DNA of 55,391 nucleotides from Promethearchaeota archaeon (lineage in GTDB: Archaea; Asgardarchaeota; Lokiarchaeia; Sigyniarchaeales; SOKP01): NCBI GenBank assembly GCA_011364925.1, contig RDOA01000020.1:1-55391 (forward strand). The letters run 5' to 3'. Every line of letters starts with the position of its first letter. Position 1 is the stretch's first letter. A program made the position numbers and the translations under genes. The notes under the pieces are model-generated. The model searched no databases. It worked only from the letters and a program-made list of their open reading frames with translations, and was not told the origin of the DNA. This document shows, piece after piece, positions 43,701 through 51,012 of this stretch.

Positions 43701-44587
43701 GAAACACGGGTGATATTATAATTGGACTGGATTCGGTCTATTTTAGAAACACAGGTGATTGGGTATCAGCTCTAGATTTTGATACTGTTTTCTTAATGGA
43801 AGGGAGTGAAACAAGTATACCCGTAAATGTACCAAGTGCAGTTGGCGATATCCATGTAAATGACGAGCTGGGAATTATCGTTACGGCGATCTTTGATAAC
43901 GAAACTAAAGCTGCTGATGTTGGATACGTACACACAATTGTTGACAGACCTGACATTCAGATTATTGAGTCTGTCGAAGATCAAATTGGAACATACATTG
44001 CTGCTAATGAAACCGGCAAAATTCTAATTAAAAATACTGGTGACGAAACGATTACTCTAGATAAAATTTTCCTCAATACTACAACTGAACTGGACTTCTC
44101 TAGTGACGTAGTCTTTGAATACGGAGATAAGACATTAGATATACAAGAATGCGCTTTAGTGTCATTTAACGTTACTGGATTAATGCTAAATGCTTCAAAC
44201 ACTCTAAATGTGAAAGTGACAACCAATACATCAGCTGAATTTGACTTAGATGTAATAGTTACTGTTGATTCAAATCTGTACAAGATTGATATTGACGATC
44301 CCGGAACAATTGCATCCAATACTGGTAATGTTGTGATTTACATTAAAAATACTGGATTACTTAATGTGACTTTAGATGCCGTTTATATAAACAACACATT
44401 CATTTCCTTAACCGAATTCATTATAACGAGTTATACAATAGAAACTAGCAACCCGATTCAATTAACAATTGCCATGACGAGCCTTGAAGCTATTATTGGG
44501 GCCGTTAATGTCGGTGATAAGCTAGAGATTTTGGTTCGGACCAAAGAAGGAGCAGAAGATACTCATATAGAAACCGTTAGAACCTAA
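40712..44587 (+). CDS. aglB: Oligosaccharyltransferase STT3/AglB with extended C-terminal beta domains
   Basis: 1291 residues, longer than most AglB proteins (about 850-1000). Residues ~25-490 hold about 13 membrane segments. External-loop carboxylates are D58 in FDPWIQYY and the FFDNE motif further on. The catalytic WWDYG is at 526-530. From about residue 730 the protein is a chain of beta-rich repeats in which forms such as NTGTKNLTI, NTGDIIIGL, NTGDETITL and NTGLLNVTL recur, resembling CARDB-type extracellular domains. Many NxS/T sequons occur here. It transfers lipid-linked glycans to surface proteins. ATG start. Confidence 0.93.
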   Translation: MSRIYSSLKNLRDRARASISIKQFNILFFLALFFVIFLAIYIRLSPIASDNSLIKAFDPWIQYYNANYLSTHSIFDYFHWHDFKSWFPQGYNRANLRPGLTFTVVAIYQFINSIGIPVSLYDVCFYFPAFMGGASVFAIYLVGKEALDRRCGLIAAFFLAFNPGFMQRTTAGFFDNETIGVFATLMTFYFFIKTIRTGKIVNSFLGGLFLGYLSLSWGGFNFTYMILPLVCGIIILLKKYTPNLLIAYVGTEGIGLLIYALSIKFPYGKFFTTLELGGIFYFSIFLLVFHLLYTHRDSISRFYNGLINFIKWGLIPGVLVIAGVIWIAPDLIPFGFGARLTSVLSPMLRDSISIVASVAEHMPSSWSVFYYNTLIPLMLLPLGLFFLFKRGNVADVLLLVFLILIFYFTGSMIRIILLFAPAACLVGAYGLVNILKIFGSFYGEQRTGVSRKRKRQVKRTVGKTEIGAVYFIVGVMCIAQVMHASNIAVTQLSQSQIAPGGQVHDWEESLTWMKDNLPGTTVVVSWWDYGYWITPIGNMTTVNDNGTVNETRIGLTGMALMQTNEIYSAKIFKLLKADYVLVYFGMLYSNLGGDEGKWPWMIRICNDNYQTYKEWGLEEDNWGPNSVFVESEYFNDTLQRPNPKWFQSQLVKLMFYGLPTSAPDDPNNLKSFIEYYQAAINSRQDALGNTYASNIPQNGQYDFNVFKEAYISRNQMVRLFKIDYTALESSFRILNPEVYDSGYSTFKLKNTGTKNLTITSVKINGQSYSFNLGKGVNTNQLNVDDEDLVWVDYKSGGTSFNTNDVVNIEVEAESVGIDNSPYTFSNDTSNLFVKEATKGDIRISKPDSQIVHVSNDLSEIYLKVQNVGLRTVILKDFYVNTRSNILDDVTYLSGSSILEAGQSASVKINYMDYSNYQNFTKYFKIGVITPNNITDELLLASNYEDYKISMLPETRIKSPEASILTQTDFRKHIPINLDQTYAYTYDNGTTVVNLVVRNTGDIIIGLDSVYFRNTGDWVSALDFDTVFLMEGSETSIPVNVPSAVGDIHVNDELGIIVTAIFDNETKAADVGYVHTIVDRPDIQIIESVEDQIGTYIAANETGKILIKNTGDETITLDKIFLNTTTELDFSSDVVFEYGDKTLDIQECALVSFNVTGLMLNASNTLNVKVTTNTSAEFDLDVIVTVDSNLYKIDIDDPGTIASNTGNVVIYIKNTGLLNVTLDAVYINNTFISLTEFIITSYTIETSNPIQLTIAMTSLEAIIGAVNVGDKLEILVRTKEGAEDTHIETVRT

Positions 44588-44595
44588 AAACAAAT

Positions 44596-44611
44596 TTCTT
44601 TTATTTTTTTT
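44596..44611 (+). terminator. T-rich terminator after aglB
   Basis: A stretch of mostly T residues, including a run of eight or more, begins about 10 nt after the aglB stop. Expected to act as an archaeal terminator before uvrB. Confidence 0.45.
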
Positions 44612-44717
44612 CGTAAAAATCAAATTGAATGCAAGATTAAAAAATCTATAGACCAATCGTCTATAAATTATCTTTTATATCATTTCTAATTAGCATTAAA
44701 TTTTTTATCTTTAATAT

Positions 44718-46724
44718 ATGATATCTAATTTCAAAATTGAATCAGAATTTGTCCCTCGTGGAGATCAGCCAGAAGCGATAAATGCTCTTGCAGAGAATAT
44801 AAAGAATGGAAAGAGATTTCAAACTTTGCTTGGAGCAACTGGTACGGGTAAAACATTTACAATTGCAAATATGATTGAGGAAATTCAAAAGCCAACCTTA
44901 GTCATGGCGCCAAACAAAACCCTCGCAGCACAGTTGTACAACGAGCTTAAAGAACTATTTCCTAACAACGCGGTCCATTACTTCGTAAGTTATTACGATT
45001 ATTATCAACCCGAAAGCTATATGCCAATCACTGGGTTATATATTGAGAAAGATTTTAGCGTAAATGAAGAAATTGAAAGGCTTAGGTTAGCAGCAACTCA
45101 TGCAATAAGAACGAGAAATGATGTTATAATAGTAGCGACTGTGTCATGCATTTATGGAATTGGGGATCCTAAAATTTGGACAGCCATTTCTCTGGACCTT
45201 GAAGTGGGTCAGACAATTAAAAGAAATGAAATTCTAAAAAGATTAATTTTAATGAATTACGAACGAAAGGATATTGAATTTAAACCAGGGATAGTGAGGG
45301 TTCGGGGAGACATTATAGATGTCTTTCCTGCATACTTAGATACTGCTATTCGCATATCCTTGTTTGGAGATGTTATTGAGTCAATTCAAGAAATTCACTA
45401 CATTACTAATAATATATTAAAAGATATCTCAAACTGTAGAATCTTTCCGGCTACTCATTTTATCATACCGGAGGAAAACAAAGAAGTTGCTTTAGAGACA
45501 ATAGCAGCAGAACTCGAAATCCAAGTAGAAAAATTTATGAAAGAGAAAAAATACGCAGAAGCGCAGCGAATAGAAAAAAGAACTAAGTTTGATCTTGAAA
45601 TGATGAAGGAAATGGGATGGTGCAAAGGAGTAGAAAATTATTCTAGACACCTAGATAGAAGACCCCCTGGTAGTGCTCCAATGTGTTTGGTTGATTATTT
45701 TCCAGAAGACTTCTTAATTGTTGTTGATGAAAGTCACGTAACGATTCCGCAAATTCATGGAATGATCGGTGGAGACCGATCAAGAAAAAAGAATCTCATA
45801 GAATATGGGTGGAGACTTCCATCTGCTTACGATAATCGTCCACTTACATTCGAAGAATGGGAATCTAAAATTAAATACATCGTATTTATGAGCGCAACTC
45901 CCGGTGATTGGGAGTTAAAGAAAAGTGAAGGTATCTCAGCAGAACAAATAATTAGACCAACAGGACTCGTCGATCCTTTTGTCGAGATACGCCCCGCCAA
46001 AAACCAAATTGACGATTTGCTTGGGGAAATAAGAAAAGTTATTTCCAATAACGGACGGGTTTTGATTACGACCCTAACTAAGCGAATGTCTGAAGATATT
46101 GCGGAATATTACTCCGAAGTCGGTTTGAAGGTCACTTATTTACATTCAGAAGTAGACACTGTAGAAAGATTCGAAATTCTTAGGCACCTTAGAGACGGCA
46201 CCCATGATGTATTAGTTGGAATAAATTTACTAAGAGAAGGACTCGATCTACCAGAAGTACAATTGGTTGCCATTCTGGACGCTGATAAATTAGGATTTTT
46301 AAGGGATACGCGATCACTAATACAAACTATTGGAAGAGCTTCGAGAAATATTGAAGGGAAAGCAATTTTATACGCCGATAAAACGACTTCTGCCATGAAA
46401 GAAGCAATTGAAGAAACTAATAGAAGAAGGAAAAAACAGATAGAATATAATGAGCTTAATAAGATCACACCTCAAACTGTAAAAAAGAACATTTTAAGTT
46501 CACTTTCAGAAGAACAAGAGTTGAAGGAAAAGGAAACTAAGAAATTAAAGCGAAATATTAAAGATAAGATTGATGAGTTAGAAAAACAAGGAGATCAGGA
46601 AGCAATCGTCCAATATCTCGAGAATAAAATGTTCTTAGCGGCTAAAGAACTTAGATTCGAAGATGCTGCGTTCTTGAGAGATAAAATAAGGGATTTAAAG
46701 AAGGACTACAATTTTAAACAGTGA
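44718..46724 (+). CDS. uvrB: Excinuclease ABC subunit B (UvrB)
   Basis: 668 residues. Walker A GATGTGKTF, the damage-probing beta-hairpin YYDYYQPESYMP, DESHVTIPQ (motif II-like), and the helicase end TIGRASRN are all present. The C-terminal UVR domain, which binds UvrC, covers about 630-665 (EAIVQYLENKMFLAAKELRFEDAA). UvrB verifies DNA damage delivered by UvrA and loads UvrC. UvrABC is a bacterial repair system that a minority of archaea acquired by transfer. ATG start. uvrA is 750 nt downstream in the same direction, with one gene between; no uvrC is seen. Confidence 0.96.
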   Translation: MISNFKIESEFVPRGDQPEAINALAENIKNGKRFQTLLGATGTGKTFTIANMIEEIQKPTLVMAPNKTLAAQLYNELKELFPNNAVHYFVSYYDYYQPESYMPITGLYIEKDFSVNEEIERLRLAATHAIRTRNDVIIVATVSCIYGIGDPKIWTAISLDLEVGQTIKRNEILKRLILMNYERKDIEFKPGIVRVRGDIIDVFPAYLDTAIRISLFGDVIESIQEIHYITNNILKDISNCRIFPATHFIIPEENKEVALETIAAELEIQVEKFMKEKKYAEAQRIEKRTKFDLEMMKEMGWCKGVENYSRHLDRRPPGSAPMCLVDYFPEDFLIVVDESHVTIPQIHGMIGGDRSRKKNLIEYGWRLPSAYDNRPLTFEEWESKIKYIVFMSATPGDWELKKSEGISAEQIIRPTGLVDPFVEIRPAKNQIDDLLGEIRKVISNNGRVLITTLTKRMSEDIAEYYSEVGLKVTYLHSEVDTVERFEILRHLRDGTHDVLVGINLLREGLDLPEVQLVAILDADKLGFLRDTRSLIQTIGRASRNIEGKAILYADKTTSAMKEAIEETNRRRKKQIEYNELNKITPQTVKKNILSSLSEEQELKEKETKKLKRNIKDKIDELEKQGDQEAIVQYLENKMFLAAKELRFEDAAFLRDKIRDLKKDYNFKQ

Positions 46725-46751
46725 AATTTTTCATTTTTAGAATTTCTACTA

Positions 46752-47219
46752 TTATATATTCAAGGCTTTCTCTTTCCTATTTCTTGCTTTTATTACAAAC
46801 TCCTTAATTTGAGTTGGTAATTGATCATTTTGCCAGTTTTTCTCATCTTCAATAGATTTACCCACACCTTTAACCGCTTTTAATGCGTAAAACGCAGCAC
46901 CTAGTGAATGATCAGCCATATGGGCTGTTGCTACAGCATGTCCAACTGAACGTGCTATCGCTATCGAAGTCGGATTGGAAGATTCTCTTGCAACCGAGTG
47001 TGCTCCTAAAGAAGCATTTCTTGCTTCTCCTACTAAAGCGTTTCCTTTTATCCATTCCTTAGCCACCGTGAGAGCATCGATTAGTCGCTCATCAATTTCT
47101 TTTCCGGCGAGATATAGTACATGTTCAGCGCAATCGCAACCCCACTGCATTAATTGCCGGTGTTGTTCCTTCCTTAGTACTCCACCACGATGTTCTGCTA
47201 CAAATTTTTTATCTCGCAT
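46752..47219 (-). CDS. Imm5-like putative immunity protein
   Basis: 155 residues, helical. The sequence RDKKFVAEHRGGVLRKEQHR at the N-terminus, CAEHVLYLAGKEIDERLIDAL, GHAVATAHMADHSLGAAFYALKAV in the centre, and the WQNDQLPTQIKEFV end match a protein family labelled putative immunity protein (Imm5-like) in bacteria. Such proteins are presumed to protect against polymorphic toxins, but no toxin, secretion gene or polymorphic repeat is nearby. The gene lies on the minus strand, tail-to-tail with uvrB and divergent from uvrA. It may have another role here. ATG start. Confidence 0.7.
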   Translation of the reverse strand: MRDKKFVAEHRGGVLRKEQHRQLMQWGCDCAEHVLYLAGKEIDERLIDALTVAKEWIKGNALVGEARNASLGAHSVARESSNPTSIAIARSVGHAVATAHMADHSLGAAFYALKAVKGVGKSIEDEKNWQNDQLPTQIKEFVIKARNRKEKALNI

Positions 47220-47471
47220 TATTTTAAATTTTAGAATTTTACATTAGGATGTATTTAGTCATTAAACCGTTAAATTTAATCTAATTTAAAGCTTAATTAA
47301 CCTATTAATAATTTGCTTTGATTATTAATATTTCTTTGACATCTCCAATCAATTTTAGCGCATTTTTAGAAAATCAACAGTCTTTTGGAGCAATAATAAG
47401 AATTTTAACGATTATAAAATAACACCATGAAATTTTTGTTTTATAAAATATTATAATATTTAGTTGTAAAC
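47220..47471. other. 252-nt AT-rich region upstream of uvrA
   Basis: No open frame is found. It holds the divergent promoters for the Imm5-like gene and uvrA. Short TTTTATAAAAT-type motifs near 47441-47450 could be a TATA box for uvrA. No clear operator is visible. Confidence 0.4.
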
Positions 47472-50345
47472 ATGAGTCAGAATTCGATCATAATAAAAGG
47501 AGCGCGTCAGAATAACCTAAAAAATATTGACGTTGTCATTCCAAGGAATAAATTGGTCATTATTACTGGGATAAGTGGTAGTGGAAAATCAAGCTTAGCA
47601 ATGGATACTTTATACGCGGAAGGGCAACGAAGATTCTTGGAATCCTTATCTAGTTATGCGAGACAATTTCTTGGCGAAATGGATAAACCTGATGTTGATT
47701 CCATTGAAGGATTGTCTCCTGCTATAGCAATTGAACAAAAAGCACTTTCAAAAAATCCTCGGAGTACAGTTGGAACAGTCACAGAGATATACGATTATTA
47801 TAGGCTCCTTTTTGCTAATATTGGAATCCCACACTGCCCAAATTGCGGTAAAGAAATCAGACCCCAAACTCCTCAACAAATAATCCAACAAATAATGGAT
47901 GGTTTGGAAGATAATCAAAAGTTCATTATTAAAGCACCAGTTATCCGAGATCGAAAGGGTGAATATAAAGACCTTCTCAGCGACTTGAAAAAACAAGGAT
48001 ACGTAAGAGTTGAAGTAGATGGCATTCAGTATACTTTGGACGAAGAAATCTCCATGGAAAAGAATGTAAAACATAATATTAGCGTAATCGTTGATAGACT
48101 CGTTATGAAAAGTGACATCAAGACAAGATTAGCCGACTCCATTGAAACTGCTTTAGAATTGACAGATGGGATAGTAGTTGTCGAAGTTGTTGATATTGGA
48201 GAACAGGTTTATTCTGAGCATTTAGCATGTGTTAATTGTGGAATCTCTCTTCCACCAATTGATCATAAAATGTTTTCTTTTAACATTCCTCATGGAAGTT
48301 GCAAATATTGTAGTGGATTAGGAACCGTTATGGAATTTGACTATGGCTTGGTTTTAGGAAATGACATCAATGTACCATTACAAGAGTCACCTATAAGAAA
48401 CATTCCAGGATTCGGTTCTTTGACGGGATATTCTTGGCAATCAATAGAACATGTAGCTAAGCATTATGGGTTTGACACGGAGACCACAGCTATAAAGGAT
48501 ATTGATCCGAAAAAGTTACATAAATTATTATTTGGTACGGGAGAAGAAGCCATTGAATTTCTTTACAAAAGCGAAAATAATGGTTATAGAAATAATAAAG
48601 GCGAAATTAAAGCAACGTATCAAGTTGTACGACCCTTTGAAGGAATTATTCCTATGCTCCACAGAAGATATATGGATACCACCTCTGAGTGGGCTCGCGA
48701 TACTTATGAAGGTTTTATGAACCAAATTAATTGTCCTCAGTGTAATGGCCAAAGATTAAAGCCTGAAAGTCTTTCCGTTCTCGTTGATAATTATAATATC
48801 GCACAATTATCAGATTTAGCGGTTAAAGATTCGCTAAATTTCTTTAAAAACCTACAATTAGATGATATCCAAAAGAAGATCGTTAAAGATGTTTTAAAGG
48901 AGATTTTGGATAGATTGTCTTTCTTAGAAAATGTAGGATTAGACTACATCAGTTTGAGTCGACGATCCCATACGCTTTCTGTAGGTGAAGCTGAGAGAAT
49001 TAGGTTAGCGACTCAGTTAGGTTCAAGCTTGGTGGGCGTATTATATGTTTTAGATGAACCTTCTGTAGGTTTACATCAAAGAGATATCTCTCGATTAATA
49101 GAAATGTTGAAAAAGCTAAGAGATTTAGGCAATACTGTAATAGTTGTAGAACACGATGATGAGATAATGCGTAACGCTGATCACATCATTGATCTTGGTC
49201 CATTAGCAGGGGAAAGTGGTGGAGAAATCGTAGCTGAAGGTCCGTTATCTACGATATTAGAATCTAAAACATTAACTGGTAAATTTTTGTCAGGTAAAAA
49301 GAAGATCGAAGTTCCTAAAGAAAGACGAGAGATTGATGACAACTTTATTGAAATCACAGGTGCGAGAGAAAATAATCTTAAAAATATAAATGTAAGAATT
49401 CCGCTCGGAGTTTTTACATGTATAACAGGTGTCTCAGGAGCGGGAAAAACAAGTCTTATTATCGATTGTCTGTATAAAGGATTGCGTAATATAGTTAACA
49501 CACGCAGCTCTCGGTTAGTTGCCGGTGATTTTGACGAAATAAAAGGACACAAATCCATTGATAAAATTATTAATATTGACCAATCTCCCATTGGCAGAAC
49601 CCCCCGTTCTGTACCGGCCACTTACACAAAAGCGTTAGACTATATAAGAGAAATATTTGCCAAACTAGAAGAGTCTAGAGAAAGAGGATATAAAAAGGGA
49701 CGGTTTAGTTTCAATACTAAAACGGGTCATTGTAAAAAATGCAGAGGAACTGGTTATATTCTCAAAGAAATGTACTTCCTGCCAGATGTATATATTAAAT
49801 GTGATTTATGTAAAGGCCACAGATATAACGCTGAAACTTTAGAAGTTCGTTATAAGGGAAAGACGATTTCAGACGTGTTGAAAATGACCTTTCATCAAGC
49901 TCTTGAGTTCTTTGATAGTATTCCTAACTTGAAACAAACATTAAAAACAGTAGTAGATGTTGGATTGGGATATTTAGAGCTAGGGCAATCATCAACGACT
50001 CTGAGTGGAGGGGAATCTCAACGTTTAAAAATTGCGCGGGAACTCAGAAAAACAAGCACGGGGAATACTTTGTACATACTTGATGAACCAACGACAGGAT
50101 TACATGCATATGATATAAAGTTTTTATTAAATGTACTCCAAAAATTGGTCGATAAAGGTAACACTGTAATTATTATAGAACATAATATGGATGTAATAAA
50201 ATCCGTAGATTACCTAATTGACCTTGGACCCGAGGGCGGAGAAAAGGGAGGTAAAGTAGTTGTAATGGGAACCCCTGAAGAAGTTATTAAAAATAAAACA
50301 TCATTTACCGCGAAATATCTTAAAAAATACTTAAATCAAGCATAA
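47472..50345 (+). CDS. uvrA: Excinuclease ABC subunit A (UvrA)
   Basis: 957 residues with the two-ATPase UvrA plan. First Walker A GISGSGKSS (about 33), second GVSGAGKTS. Zinc-binding pairs are CPNCG, CVNCG/CKYC, and CKKCRGTGY with CDLCKG (C-terminal finger). Signature/Walker B blocks are LSVGEAERIRLATQ with LYVLDEPSVGLH, and LSGGESQRLKIARE with LYILDEPTTGLH. The first signature reads LSVGEAE, where LSGGEAQ is standard. UvrA recognises damaged DNA with UvrB. Bacterial origin is likely. ATG start; TAGTTGTAAAC precedes it. Confidence 0.96.
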   Translation: MSQNSIIIKGARQNNLKNIDVVIPRNKLVIITGISGSGKSSLAMDTLYAEGQRRFLESLSSYARQFLGEMDKPDVDSIEGLSPAIAIEQKALSKNPRSTVGTVTEIYDYYRLLFANIGIPHCPNCGKEIRPQTPQQIIQQIMDGLEDNQKFIIKAPVIRDRKGEYKDLLSDLKKQGYVRVEVDGIQYTLDEEISMEKNVKHNISVIVDRLVMKSDIKTRLADSIETALELTDGIVVVEVVDIGEQVYSEHLACVNCGISLPPIDHKMFSFNIPHGSCKYCSGLGTVMEFDYGLVLGNDINVPLQESPIRNIPGFGSLTGYSWQSIEHVAKHYGFDTETTAIKDIDPKKLHKLLFGTGEEAIEFLYKSENNGYRNNKGEIKATYQVVRPFEGIIPMLHRRYMDTTSEWARDTYEGFMNQINCPQCNGQRLKPESLSVLVDNYNIAQLSDLAVKDSLNFFKNLQLDDIQKKIVKDVLKEILDRLSFLENVGLDYISLSRRSHTLSVGEAERIRLATQLGSSLVGVLYVLDEPSVGLHQRDISRLIEMLKKLRDLGNTVIVVEHDDEIMRNADHIIDLGPLAGESGGEIVAEGPLSTILESKTLTGKFLSGKKKIEVPKERREIDDNFIEITGARENNLKNINVRIPLGVFTCITGVSGAGKTSLIIDCLYKGLRNIVNTRSSRLVAGDFDEIKGHKSIDKIINIDQSPIGRTPRSVPATYTKALDYIREIFAKLEESRERGYKKGRFSFNTKTGHCKKCRGTGYILKEMYFLPDVYIKCDLCKGHRYNAETLEVRYKGKTISDVLKMTFHQALEFFDSIPNLKQTLKTVVDVGLGYLELGQSSTTLSGGESQRLKIARELRKTSTGNTLYILDEPTTGLHAYDIKFLLNVLQKLVDKGNTVIIIEHNMDVIKSVDYLIDLGPEGGEKGGKVVVMGTPEEVIKNKTSFTAKYLKKYLNQA

Positions 50346-50437
50346 GTAGCTTGTCTGATCTAATTTATCATTTATTTAAATAGACAATATTGTAGATTTA
50401 TAAAGCTAAGTAACTTAATTTACAATTATATTTTAAC

Positions 50438-50466
50438 TAGGGAAATTCAATTTATGAATTTCCCTA
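50438..50466 (+). promoter_or_regulatory. 12-bp perfect inverted repeat upstream of the 119-residue gene
   Basis: TAGGGAAATTCA (50438-50449) and TGAATTTCCCTA (50455-50466) are exact complements with a five-nt loop (ATTTA). It ends 15 nt before the ATG at 50482. The position, in the leader of the 119-residue gene, fits an RNA hairpin controlling translation or an operator. No T-run follows to make it a plain terminator for uvrA. Confidence 0.6.
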
Positions 50467-50481
50467 AGAGAGTGTTGGATC

Positions 50482-50841
50482 ATGATAAAACGTGATGTTA
50501 AATTTGGGAAAGGAAAAATTAAAGGTATTGCATCATTTTCTCGAAAATATTGGGATGATGGAAAGCTTACTACCGATGCTGATGAAATTCTACTTAAAAG
50601 TGAAAAACGCTCGTTCGAACTCCCTACTAAAGATATCAAAAGCGTGGAGTTTGCGAGTCATCGCACTGTCAAAATATTAAAAATTACAATGCAAAACGAT
50701 GATTATTATTTCATTAGCAGTATTCCAGATAAAATCAGTAGGTTAGGTATAGACATGCAAGATTTTGCCGATATATGGGCAGACGCAGAGAGGAAAAATG
50801 AAAGACTATATACTGCCTTACAGGAGTTTTTAAATCCATAA
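50482..50841 (+). CDS. Unknown 119-residue protein, possibly PH-like
   Basis: 119 residues. The middle (DADEILLKSEKRSFELPTKD, SVEFASHRTVKILKITMQ, YYFISSIP) alternates strands in a way that resembles small PH-like or GRAM-like barrels, followed by a C-terminal helix (FADIWADAERKNERLYTALQEF). No catalytic residue, cysteine or membrane segment is visible. Family unknown. ATG start. It is preceded by the perfect inverted repeat at 50438-50466. It lies between uvrA and the aIF5B gene with the same orientation. Confidence 0.6.
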   Translation: MIKRDVKFGKGKIKGIASFSRKYWDDGKLTTDADEILLKSEKRSFELPTKDIKSVEFASHRTVKILKITMQNDDYYFISSIPDKISRLGIDMQDFADIWADAERKNERLYTALQEFLNP

Positions 50842-51012
50842 AGCTTTGGTTTTACTTAAATATCCTTAATTCGCTATACTTATTCAAAGAAAGTAATCAA
50901 TCTCAATTCCAAACCAATAGTTTATTCTAATAATAGGAAAAATTCTAATCTTTTGGTTACTTTTTTATCATACTACTACCTTAATTTAAACATTATTTAA
51001 GAGGTTGTACGC

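Noticed and set aside
49181-49621. 146-codon minus-strand frame inside uvrA
   Set aside because: It lies wholly within the UvrA second Walker A and zinc-finger region; its translation has no independent motif. It is a shadow of the real gene.
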